Of a stretch of 13,552 nucleotides of DNA, positions 7,701 through 13,552 are shown piece after piece. Source of the DNA: an uncultured Acidobacteriota bacterium (GTDB lineage Bacteria; Acidobacteriota; Vicinamibacteria; Vicinamibacterales; SCN-69-37); NCBI GenBank assembly GCA_937880585.1, contig CALFMR010000301.1:1-13552 (forward strand), written 5' to 3'. The translations under genes and the position numbers were made by a program. Numbering within the stretch: position 1 is the stretch's first letter; every line of letters starts with the position of its first letter. The notes under the pieces were generated by a model. That model had not been told where the DNA came from. It made no database searches and saw only the letters and a program-made list of their open reading frames with translations.

Positions 7701-7786
7701 TCATCGGCGGCCTGACGTTGTCGACGCCGGTGACGCTGCTCGCGATCCCCGGTCTGTACGCCGCGATCAAGAAGCGATCCGCATAG
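4763..7786 (+). CDS. Efflux RND transporter permease subunit (HAE-like)
   Basis: The 1007-residue protein has the full RND length and duplicated layout: TM1 (about 12-30), a large periplasmic loop (31-330), a TM2-6 block (333-480), TM7 (about 516-537), a second periplasmic loop (538-845) and a TM8-12 block (846-1003). TM4 carries the adjacent acidic pair D398-D399 in GLVIDDAVVVVEN, and TM10 carries K914 in GLVVKNGIMLLD. These match the proton-relay residues of AcrB-type drug pumps; CzcA/CusA metal pumps normally have D-G at the TM4 pair. Proton-driven export of amphiphilic compounds is therefore likelier than metal export, although the outer-membrane partner looks CzcC-like. The substrate is not readable. 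The gene closes the three-gene operon and overlaps the adaptor gene by four bases. Confidence 0.95.
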   Translation: MTISTVALRHRRAAVLIVVALVVAGVLSAFGLPSSIYPPLEFPRIVIIAHSGTLPPPSMMLTVTRPIETVVMEVPGIRRVRSRSIRGAAEISAQFDPATDMVVALQQVQNRVAETQGDLPDGTTLTVDRLTPAVFPILIFSMTGPLATPDLNDYASYVVRPELARVPGAGQIEVLASDTREIEVILDPAKLSAAGLAVTDVGEALRAENQLVPVGRFAQGGQTHLSLASGLWTSPAQIASAPVIVRNGATVRVSDLGTVTPGAPDRTLLVAGNGQDAVSISVSQQIGANILSVERGVEDALASLRSSLPSGLHITKVYDLAEFVAEAISNVRDAILIGGLLAVVVLLVFLRNVRLTVIAAVTLPLAVIPTFFFLRLFHGSINLMSMGGLAVAIGLVIDDAVVVVENIHRRAAAGDDSAIDAVRQLMAPLVSSTLTTVVVFAPLGLLSGVTGQFFRALSMSLSVAVLMSLALSVTVVPLMAQRARDTSHARPAEAPRDAWLTRVYERLLNGMVQRPAVAIAFTVALAVVGIGLFYSVGTGFLPKADEGGFVVDYLTPAGSTLDETDRKVRAMERILADTPEVASYSRRTGSELGLFATAQNSGDILVRLKPRNERSRSAAEIIADLRPKLLDAAPLTEVEFAQLLQDMLGDLEGAPTPIEVKIFGDDPDRLAQLATPVEDMLNTVAGVVDVVGVQRGNPEVTWDVDPVAAQRVGMTVEQVATQMAADWLGETPTDLRLLDRRVPVRVRLPDAFRFDPARLPQTLIHTPSGGLVPVSSLAHPTRANGQAELLRENLRQMAVVSASLEGRDMGSAIAEIQSKLAGLPLPVGYTYDIGGQYASQQQAFRELLMVFGIAAMLVFTILVIQFRAWTPALLILLAAPLSLGGAFLLLWITGTDLNVSSAMGIILLIGLVVKNGIMLLDFSEHLHEQGEPFATAIAHAGRIRLRPILMTTFCTLFGLLPLALGLGAGAELQKPLALAVIGGLTLSTPVTLLAIPGLYAAIKKRSA

Positions 7787-7794
7787 CGGTCGTG

Positions 7795-7836
7795 CTGTCA
7801 TCGCTCGTTCATTTGCTCGGCGCGATGATGTGACCG
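7795..7836 (+). promoter_or_regulatory. PhoB/OmpR-type operator and promoter before the first yncE-like gene (module 2)
   Basis: CTGTCAT (7795-7801) and CGTTCAT (7806-7812) repeat at 11-base spacing, both identical to module 1. After 11 bases comes GATGAT (7824-7829) as a -10-like hexamer, within ATGATGTGACCG, which matches module 1 at 11 of 12 positions and at the same distance. The predicted transcription start is near 7836, leaving a leader of about 67 bases with a good ribosome binding site. The module begins 9 bases after the permease stop codon, so this gene can be expressed apart from the efflux operon. Confidence 0.62.
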
Positions 7837-7890
7837 GCCTTCGTGACCGAGTGGCCGTCCGCTTCGCGCCGGGGTGGACCGAGACACGTC

Positions 7891-7895
7891 AGGAG
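7891..7895 (+). promoter_or_regulatory. Shine-Dalgarno sequence that fixes the yncE-like start
   Basis: AGGAG lies 7 bases before the ATG at 7903. It favours this start over the upstream in-frame ATG at 7843, which would put 20 charged residues before the signal peptide. Confidence 0.75.
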
Positions 7896-7902
7896 CCTCG
7901 CA

Positions 7903-9006
7903 ATGCGTCGACTCGCCGTTACGCTCGTGTGTGCGTTCGTGGCAACCCTCACGGTCGGCTTCGCGCAGGCGCCCCAGGACACGGCCGGTCCCTACAAGGT
8001 GCTCAAACGGGCCAGGGTGGGCGGCGACGGCGGATGGGACTATCTCGACGCCGATGTAACCGGACGCCGCCTGTACATCCCGCGCGGCGCGACGCCGCAG
8101 GGCGCGCCGGCGCGGCTGACGATCTTCAACCTGGACACGCTGGCCCGGATCGGGACGATCGATGGCGCCGGCGGACATGGCGCCGTCGTCGACCCGCGGT
8201 CAGGGCACGGCTTCGTCAGCGGCACGCCCGTGTCGATGTTCGACACGAAGACGATGAACGTGATCAAGACCATCGACCCGCGGCCCGCGTCACCCGACGG
8301 CATCCTGTTCGATGCGAGCGCCGAGCGTGTGTACGTGTTCAGTCATCCGACGAAGAGCGCGCTGGTCCTCGATGCGAAGGATGGATCGGTCGTCGGCACC
8401 ATCGATCTCGGCGGCACGCCCGAGGAAGGCGTCGCCGATGGCAACGGCACGCTCTACGTCATGATGCAGGACATGCCGGGGAGCGTCGCCGTTGTCGACA
8501 CGCGCGCGATGAAAACGACCGCGCACTATCCGATCGGCGACGTCGGGCGCTGCAACGGCCTCGCGCTCGACGTGAAGAACGGCGTCCTCTTCGCCGCATG
8601 CGGCGCGTCCGGCGGTCCTTCGTCGCAGCCCGGCCCGGCAGAAATGGTGATCCTGCACGCCGCCGACGGCCGGATGCTCACGACCTTCGACATGCCGGGC
8701 AGTTCGGATGGCGCCGTCTTCAACCCGTCGACCGGTGAAGCGTTCGCGACGCTCGGCAACGGCAAGCTGTTCGTCGTCAAGGAGACGGGGTCGAGCCGCT
8801 TCGTCGTCGAACAGGTCCTCGACACCATGGACGGCGCACGCACGATCACGCTCGACACGAAGAGCGGTCACATCTTCACGATGGCCGACGAGCGAAGCCC
8901 GGCACGCGACACGCCTGCGCCGGCCGCGTCCGGTGCACGGGGCCGTGGCCGAGGCTTTCGACCGGCCATTCCCGGCTCGTTCACGATCCTGGAGATCGGC
9001 AAGTAG
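7903..9006 (+). CDS. Secreted YncE-family beta-propeller protein (copy A)
   Basis: From the ATG at 7903 the protein has 367 residues: a signal peptide (about 1-22), then repeated propeller blades with alternating V-x-V-x-D and G-x-x-x-D motifs. GGDGGWDYL (40-48) near the mature N-terminus and PGSFTILEIGK at the C-terminus are shared almost exactly with the minus-strand paralogue at 11221-12225. C217 and C233 match a cysteine pair in that paralogue and could form a disulfide. A low-complexity Ala/Pro/Gly/Arg loop (about 322-345) interrupts the last blade. Folds of this type bind ligands or partner proteins; no catalytic residues can be assigned. It has its own operator module (7795-7836) and lies between the efflux operon and the convergent sensor kinase. 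A periplasmic signal-binding or envelope-stress role is a guess from context. Confidence 0.85.
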   Translation: MRRLAVTLVCAFVATLTVGFAQAPQDTAGPYKVLKRARVGGDGGWDYLDADVTGRRLYIPRGATPQGAPARLTIFNLDTLARIGTIDGAGGHGAVVDPRSGHGFVSGTPVSMFDTKTMNVIKTIDPRPASPDGILFDASAERVYVFSHPTKSALVLDAKDGSVVGTIDLGGTPEEGVADGNGTLYVMMQDMPGSVAVVDTRAMKTTAHYPIGDVGRCNGLALDVKNGVLFAACGASGGPSSQPGPAEMVILHAADGRMLTTFDMPGSSDGAVFNPSTGEAFATLGNGKLFVVKETGSSRFVVEQVLDTMDGARTITLDTKSGHIFTMADERSPARDTPAPAASGARGRGRGFRPAIPGSFTILEIGK

Positions 9007-9021
9007 CGCGCACTGGCGCGC
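9006..9021. terminator. Possible hairpin between convergent genes
   Basis: GCGCGC (9006-9011), loop ACTG and GCGCGC (9016-9021) form a 6-base stem that begins in the last base of the copy A stop codon. The convergent kinase gene ends at 9063. It could serve as a terminator, but no T-tract is present on either strand. Confidence 0.3.
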
Positions 9022-9062
9022 CCATTCGACCGCGTTACCGGCACTCGCGCGGCGCCTGCTGA

Positions 9063-10451
9063 TCAGGGCACGGGCACCGTCGAGACACCGGACACGGTGA
9101 GCACGAACCGGCTGCTCGTCCCGCCGCGACCGTCGACGCGGAGCTGCCATCCGTGCTGCTCCGCGATCCATTTCGCGATCGAGAGACCAAGGCCGGCGCC
9201 CGGCCCACCCGCGTCCAGCCTCACGAAACGGTCGAAGACGCGGCGCTGCGCGGCGGCAGGAATGCCAGGGCCGGAATCCTCGACGGCGACTTCGACCACG
9301 CCATCGGTCTCGGTGAGACTGACCATGACCCGACCTTGTGGCGGCGTGTGTCGGATCGCGTTGTCGAGGAGGTTCATGACCATCTGGCGGACCAGGCCCT
9401 CGTCACCGGTCGCCGCGACGTCGGCCGGGCCGATGGCAGCCTCGATCACGACACCTCGTGCCGCGGCGAGGACGTTCGCCGCGCGTACGCAATCGGTGAC
9501 GACCTCGTTCAGATAGAAGTCTCGACGGTCGAGCGGGCGTGCGTGGAGATCGGCGAGCGCGAGGAGGAACATGTCGTCGACCATGCGGGTCACGCGCTGC
9601 ATCTGATCCGCGATGATGTCGAGCGACTCCCGATACTCGTCTTCCGACGACGCGCCGCCGCCGAGGGTGACCTGAGCGGCCGTCCGCGCAATCGAGACCG
9701 GTGTTCGCAGCTCATGCGACGCATCGGCCATGAATTGCCGTTGCGCGTGGACGATGCCGGCGAGCCGATCCAACACCGCGTTGAAGGCCACGGCGAGCTG
9801 GCCCAGTTCATCGCGAGCACCGGACACCACGAGGCGGCGATCCAGCCGATGATGATCGATCGCCGTCGCATCGGCTGCCATCGCGGTCAGCGGACGGAGC
9901 ACGCGACGTGCGAGCAGCCAGCCGCCGACCATCGCGAGGACCGCCGCAATGGGAATGCTGACGAGCATCGTGTTGCGGAGGACCGACCCTTCGCGCTCGA
10001 ACGGACCGAGAGAGGTCCAGACCACCACGACGTAGCGGTCGCCGCCGTGCGTCCGTTCGGAGGCCGTGATGCGGATCTTGCGCGCGTCGAGCGTGCGCGG
10101 CCGGCCGGACGCGGGCTCGCGCCGCAACTGGTCCGGAGCGAGCGGCACCGTGTCGGGCGCCGCGGTCGCGAGCACCGATCCGGACGGATCCAGGACCGCC
10201 ATGCCCACGCCCGGCAGCTCGAGCTCGTCGAGCGCGCCGCGCGCGGCCTCTGGAAGGGTCGCGTTCTCACCGAGCTCGTGGATCACGACGCCGTCGAGCA
10301 TCTGCAGCGCCGACGTGAGGTCCGTGTCGACGCGGGCGCGCCCCATGCGCTCGTAGACGCCCGAGATGGCGATCGCGACGAGGAGCAGAATGCCCACGAC
10401 GAACGCGCTGTACCAGAGCGCCACGCGAGCCCGGATTGTCAGACGGACCAT
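9063..10451 (-). CDS. Two-component sensor histidine kinase (HAMP, HisKA, HATPase_c)
   Basis: This 462-residue protein is a complete sensor kinase. TM1 (about 12-31) and TM2 (about 161-180) bracket a periplasmic sensor domain of about 125 residues. A HAMP linker (about 181-233) leads to the HisKA helix MADASHELRTP with phosphoacceptor H246. The ATP-binding domain has the N box (N360, N364 in MNLLDNAIRHT), the G1 box DSGPGIP (392-398) and the G2 box GAGLGLSIA (418-426). All catalytic motifs are intact. AGGA lies 8 bases before the ATG. It follows the response regulator gene by 48 bases and should phosphorylate that regulator. The sensor domain has no recognisable ligand motif and few metal-type His or Cys residues, so its signal is unknown. 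Confidence 0.95.
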   Translation of the reverse strand: MVRLTIRARVALWYSAFVVGILLLVAIAISGVYERMGRARVDTDLTSALQMLDGVVIHELGENATLPEAARGALDELELPGVGMAVLDPSGSVLATAAPDTVPLAPDQLRREPASGRPRTLDARKIRITASERTHGGDRYVVVVWTSLGPFEREGSVLRNTMLVSIPIAAVLAMVGGWLLARRVLRPLTAMAADATAIDHHRLDRRLVVSGARDELGQLAVAFNAVLDRLAGIVHAQRQFMADASHELRTPVSIARTAAQVTLGGGASSEDEYRESLDIIADQMQRVTRMVDDMFLLALADLHARPLDRRDFYLNEVVTDCVRAANVLAAARGVVIEAAIGPADVAATGDEGLVRQMVMNLLDNAIRHTPPQGRVMVSLTETDGVVEVAVEDSGPGIPAAAQRRVFDRFVRLDAGGPGAGLGLSIAKWIAEQHGWQLRVDGRGGTSSRFVLTVSGVSTVPVP

Positions 10452-10499
10452 CGCGGATGTCCTGTGCCAGCGATCCGTTCACGCATGCGTCACGAGCGG

Positions 10500-11177
<678 letters not shown>

Positions 11178-11220
11178 GCCTTGCCATTCCCGGCCATCGA
11201 CCGCGTCACCGGCCGCATGG

Positions 11221-12225
11221 CTAGCGACCGATCTCCAGCAGCGAGAACGATCCAGGGACCATCGCCCCACGCCCTCGGGCGCCAGCCGCGGCCTGGTTGA
11301 ACTTCGCGGCCGCCACGAAGAGCCGATGGCGCGTGACGTCCAGGCCTAGATTGCGAGAGCCGACCGCCGTCGTCAAGGTCTGCACCACGCGATAGCGATC
11401 CGGCGCGTCCTGGTGGATGACGGTCAGCGTGCCGTCCGCGGCCGAGGCGAACGCGTCGCCGGTGGACGGATCGTAGCCGGCCCCGTCGACACCCATGCCG
11501 ATCGGCATGGTCGCCACCACCTTGCCGGCGTTCACGTCGGACACCGCCATCACACCACTTCGGCAGCCGCTGAAGATCCGGCCGTGCTGCGTGTCGACCG
11601 CCATCGACACGGGGTTGCGGCAGGGTGCCGTCGGCCACCGGCGGCCGGCCGTGGCGTTCCGCGCATCGATCTCGACGATCTCATTGATGTCCGTCAGATT
11701 GACGTAGACATGACCGTCGCCCATGGACACGCCATATTCCGGCTTGCCACCGAGCGGAATGTTCGTCACGAGCGTCCCCTTCGCCGCGTCGACGACGGTG
11801 GCGGAATGGGCATCGCCGTTGAAGCTGAACACGCGGCGGGACGGCGCGTCATAGATGATCGCGTCGGCGTCGTCCGCCGCCGGAATCCGCCCCAGCGCCG
11901 CGTACGACTTCAGATCGAACATCACGATCGTCGCGTCATTGCCCGATGTCGCGAAGCCGCGGCCCGCGTCCGCCGCGATCGCCACGCCGTGCGCGCCGTC
12001 GATCCCCGCGACTTCGCCGAGCAGCGCGCCAGTGTTCTCGTCGACCACCATGACCCGGTTCTGACGTCCGATGAAGATCCGATGATTCGGCGGATCGGGC
12101 ACGAGGTAGTCCCATCCACCGTCGCCGCCGAGCGTGTAGGTGTGGATGACGCGGTACGGCGAACCGGTTTGCGCGAGCGCGATCGACGTCGACGCAAGGA
12201 CGAGAAGTGCAATCACAGACCGCAT
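11221..12225 (-). CDS. Secreted YncE-family beta-propeller protein (copy B)
   Basis: This 334-residue protein has a clear signal peptide ending A-L-A-Q (cleavage near residue 18). The mature part begins close to GGDGGWDYL (33-41), continues through repeated blades such as VMVVDENTGALLGEV and ends with PGSFSLLEIGR. These shared ends and the C202/C221 pair make it a paralogue of the protein at 7903-9006, but it lacks most of that copy's long C-terminal low-complexity loop. AAGGGGG lies 5 bases before the ATG. It is the first gene of an operon with a response regulator and kinase, which suggests that it acts in the same response, perhaps as a periplasmic ligand binder or auxiliary sensor (inference). 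No enzyme activity is predicted. Confidence 0.85.
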   Translation of the reverse strand: MRSVIALLVLASTSIALAQTGSPYRVIHTYTLGGDGGWDYLVPDPPNHRIFIGRQNRVMVVDENTGALLGEVAGIDGAHGVAIAADAGRGFATSGNDATIVMFDLKSYAALGRIPAADDADAIIYDAPSRRVFSFNGDAHSATVVDAAKGTLVTNIPLGGKPEYGVSMGDGHVYVNLTDINEIVEIDARNATAGRRWPTAPCRNPVSMAVDTQHGRIFSGCRSGVMAVSDVNAGKVVATMPIGMGVDGAGYDPSTGDAFASAADGTLTVIHQDAPDRYRVVQTLTTAVGSRNLGLDVTRHRLFVAAAKFNQAAAGARGRGAMVPGSFSLLEIGR

Positions 12226-12251
12226 GGCCGCCCCCTTGGCGTGATGATGAC

Positions 12252-12293
12252 GGCGTTGACAGTACCGAAGACAAGATGACGGGAGGATGACTG
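12252..12293 (-). promoter_or_regulatory. PhoB/OmpR-type operator and promoter before the copy B operon (module 3)
   Basis: On the minus strand CAGTCAT (12293-12287) and CCGTCAT (12282-12276) repeat at 11 bases with spacer CCTC. After 11 bases TACTGT (12264-12259) is a -10-like hexamer with A and T in the key positions. The predicted start of transcription is near 12252, giving a leader of about 26 bases before the ATG at 12225. Geometry equals modules 1 and 2; the half-sites differ from theirs by one or two bases each. Confidence 0.5.
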
Positions 12294-12304
12294 CGCCCGC
12301 CAGG

Positions 12305-12353
12305 CTCGGCCGAGGTCAGCCCCTCGACTGATCCGCGGCATCCGGCGAGGGGC
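12305..12353. repeat. Palindrome and inverted repeat between two divergent promoters
   Basis: CTCGGCCGAG (12305-12314) is a perfect 10-base palindrome. Just after it GCCCCTCG (12319-12326) and CGAGGGGC (12346-12353) form a perfect 8-base inverted repeat around a 19-base loop that itself contains CCGCGG. These lie exactly between module 3 (minus) and module 4 (plus). They may be a binding site for a dimeric regulator or a structure that insulates the two promoters. Confidence 0.4.
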
Positions 12354-12358
12354 CGCCG

Positions 12359-12400
12359 CGTTCATCGTATTTTCAGATGCGCCTGGTCACAATGTGGCTT
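12359..12400 (+). promoter_or_regulatory. Weaker PhoB/OmpR-type operator and promoter before system 2 (module 4)
   Basis: CGTTCAT (12359-12365) is identical to the second half-site of modules 1 and 2. The partner at 11 bases, TTTTCAG (12370-12376), keeps only TTCA. Eleven bases later CACAAT (12388-12393) is a fair -10 hexamer, followed by GTGGC. The predicted start of transcription is near 12400, about 32 bases before the GTG at 12432. This is the weakest of the four copies. Confidence 0.35.
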
Positions 12401-12431
12401 GCCGTTGTTCGTCACCGGATGACCGTGTGCC

Positions 12432-13103
12432 GTGTGGATTCTCGTGGTCGAAGACGAGTCGTCGATGCGTCGCATCGTGTGCCAGGGGCTCACCGAGGCG
12501 AATCATACGGTCACCGACGCGCGAGATGGCGCCGAGGCCCTGGCCGCGCTCGACACGACGGCCTTTGACGCCGTGCTCCTCGACCTCATGTTGCCCGGCG
12601 TCAGCGGATTGGACGTGTTACGACGCATGCGGCAGCGGCGGAACCACGTGCCGGTCCTCATCCTGACGGCCCGTGACAGCACGGCGGACGTCGTGGCGGG
12701 ATTGGATGCCGGGGCCGACGACTACCTCGTGAAGCCGTTTGCCTTCGACGTGTTGCTCGCGCGGCTGCGCGCGATTTCGAGGCGCGCCGTGGCTCCGCCG
12801 GTCGCGCACCTGACCGTCGCCGATCTGGTTGTGACTCCGGCCACGCGGGCCGTGGAACGCGGCGGCCGCCCGATCGTCTTGACGGCCACGGAATTCCGGC
12901 TGCTGGAATTCCTGATGCGCCGGAGCGGCCGCGCGACGTCGCGGTCCGCCATCATCGAAGGCGTGTGGGGCCATGAGAGCGAGATCGAGTCGAACACGCT
13001 CGACGCGTACGTGAAGTTGGTGCGCGACAAGATCGATGCGCCGCCACGTCGACGTCTCATTCAGACGCTTCGCGGCTTCGGCTACATCCTCCGCGACGAA
13101 TGA
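12432..13103 (+). CDS. OmpR-family response regulator (system 2)
   Basis: The protein has 223 residues from GTG at 12432; the product starts MWILVVEDE, the normal first strand of a receiver domain, and no in-frame ATG fits. The receiver domain has E8, D9, phosphoacceptor D51 (VLLDLMLP), T79 and K101 (YLVKPF). The winged-helix domain (about 126-222) has LTATEFRLLEFLMRR, the helix NTLDAYVKLVRDKI and the end motif TLRGFGYIL. It is complete and should be a phosphorylation-controlled DNA-binding protein. Its stop overlaps the start of the following kinase gene. It differs clearly from the system 1 regulator, so this is not a recent tandem duplication, but both belong to the group that binds direct repeats. 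No strong Shine-Dalgarno sequence precedes the GTG. Confidence 0.94.
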   Translation: MWILVVEDESSMRRIVCQGLTEANHTVTDARDGAEALAALDTTAFDAVLLDLMLPGVSGLDVLRRMRQRRNHVPVLILTARDSTADVVAGLDAGADDYLVKPFAFDVLLARLRAISRRAVAPPVAHLTVADLVVTPATRAVERGGRPIVLTATEFRLLEFLMRRSGRATSRSAIIEGVWGHESEIESNTLDAYVKLVRDKIDAPPRRRLIQTLRGFGYILRDE

Positions 13104-13552
13104 TGCGCTGGCGGTCCATTGGCGTTCAGCTCACCGCATGGTTCACCTGCCTGCTCGCCGGCATCCTCGTGTTGACGGGCGCTGGCGTCTGGCTCGGACT
13201 CCGCGCGAGCGTTCACGCAGCCGTCGACCGCCAACTCGACAGCCGGCTACACGCCGTTGAAGCGTATCTTCGGATGCGGCGGCCGCACGACGGCACCAAT
13301 GGGCGCTGGCTCCATGAGCTCGGCGAGGATTCGATGGTCGCACCGGGCAATGGCGTCCTGCGCATGGCCGACGCGAGCGGGCACGACCTGTTTCACTCGC
13401 CGGACGCGGCCGAGTGGTCCGCGCCGATCCTCGTCGACGACGCCAAGCACGCCACGCAGGTCGTGGGACAACGCCGCTTCCGCGTTCTCACCGCGACCGA
13501 AGCCGATCTCATCGTGCAGCTCGCCCTTCCCTTGCATCCGTACGATGAGGTC
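13100..13552 (+). CDS. Sensor histidine kinase, N-terminal part (system 2, partial)
   Basis: An open frame starts at ATG 13100, overlapping the regulator stop as ATGA, and stays open for 151 codons to the window edge. A second ATG follows immediately at 13103. The peptide begins MMRWRSIGVQLTAWF; a transmembrane helix covers about residues 8-31. The following VDRQLDSRLHAVEAYL looks like the membrane-proximal sensor helix of CusS/heavy-metal-type kinases. A periplasmic domain follows with a PAS-like strand pair around VLRMADASGHDLF. The kinase core lies beyond the window. Calling it a kinase rests on its position after an OmpR-family regulator, the coupling and the N-terminal layout. His residues are fairly frequent in the sensor part, but no metal site can be claimed. 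Confidence 0.82.
   Translation, partial: MMRWRSIGVQLTAWFTCLLAGILVLTGAGVWLGLRASVHAAVDRQLDSRLHAVEAYLRMRRPHDGTNGRWLHELGEDSMVAPGNGVLRMADASGHDLFHSPDAAEWSAPILVDDAKHATQVVGQRRFRVLTATEADLIVQLALPLHPYDEV

Noticed and set aside
10483..10492. ACGCATGCGT palindrome (10 bases) between the system 1 regulator and kinase genes.
   Set aside because: It is short, sits inside an operon gap with no other promoter sign and overlaps no conserved element, so it may be chance.
11178..11270. An upstream start at 11270 for the system 1 regulator.
   Set aside because: It would add 31 residues before the canonical MRLLLVEDE and overlap the end of the yncE-like gene by 50 bases.
12377..12568. A 63-codon open frame overlapping the start of the system 2 regulator in another frame.
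   Set aside because: It is Arg-rich, overlaps a clearly real receiver domain and would also span the predicted promoter.

Overview
The window is GC-rich DNA from a Gram-negative bacterium: it encodes two predicted lipoproteins, a TolC-family outer-membrane channel and an RND pump. Gene content and intergenic style resemble Acidobacteriota (Vicinamibacteria-like). That placement is an inference from general appearance, not from a marker gene.

Layout. Positions 1-82 hold the first 27 codons of a minus-strand gene that runs off the left edge. Positions 178-1781 carry a small plus-strand unit: an alpha/beta hydrolase followed 8 bases later by a short-chain dehydrogenase. After a repeat-rich gap with a nested inverted repeat (1805-1889) comes a lipoprotein FKBP prolyl isomerase (1915-2361). 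A tightly coupled efflux operon follows at 2428-7786 (outer-membrane factor, periplasmic adaptor, RND permease), with ATGA overlaps at both junctions. A secreted YncE-like beta-propeller protein lies at 7903-9006. Convergent to it on the minus strand is an operon of a second YncE-like protein (12225-11221), an OmpR-family response regulator (11177-10500) and a sensor kinase (10451-9063). Divergent from that operon, on the plus strand, a second OmpR-family regulator (12432-13103) overlaps by four bases a second sensor kinase, cut by the right edge (13100-13552).

The most interesting signal is regulatory. Four intergenic sites share one geometry: two 7-base half-sites of the form CNKTCAT repeated at 11-base spacing, then 11 bases, then a hexamer with A at position 2 and T at position 6 (-10-like). 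This is the architecture of a PhoB/OmpR-activated promoter. The copies precede the efflux operon, the plus-strand yncE-like gene, the minus-strand yncE-like/regulator/kinase operon and, more weakly, the second regulator/kinase pair. The two strongest copies match at 32 of 42 positions although 5.4 kb apart.

Working model (inference): 2393-13552 is a self-contained, autoregulated envelope-response locus. One or both two-component systems switch on an RND efflux pump and two secreted beta-propeller proteins. The inducing signal and the pump substrate cannot be read from the sequence. The hydrolase, dehydrogenase and FKBP genes upstream lack this promoter signature and look unrelated.
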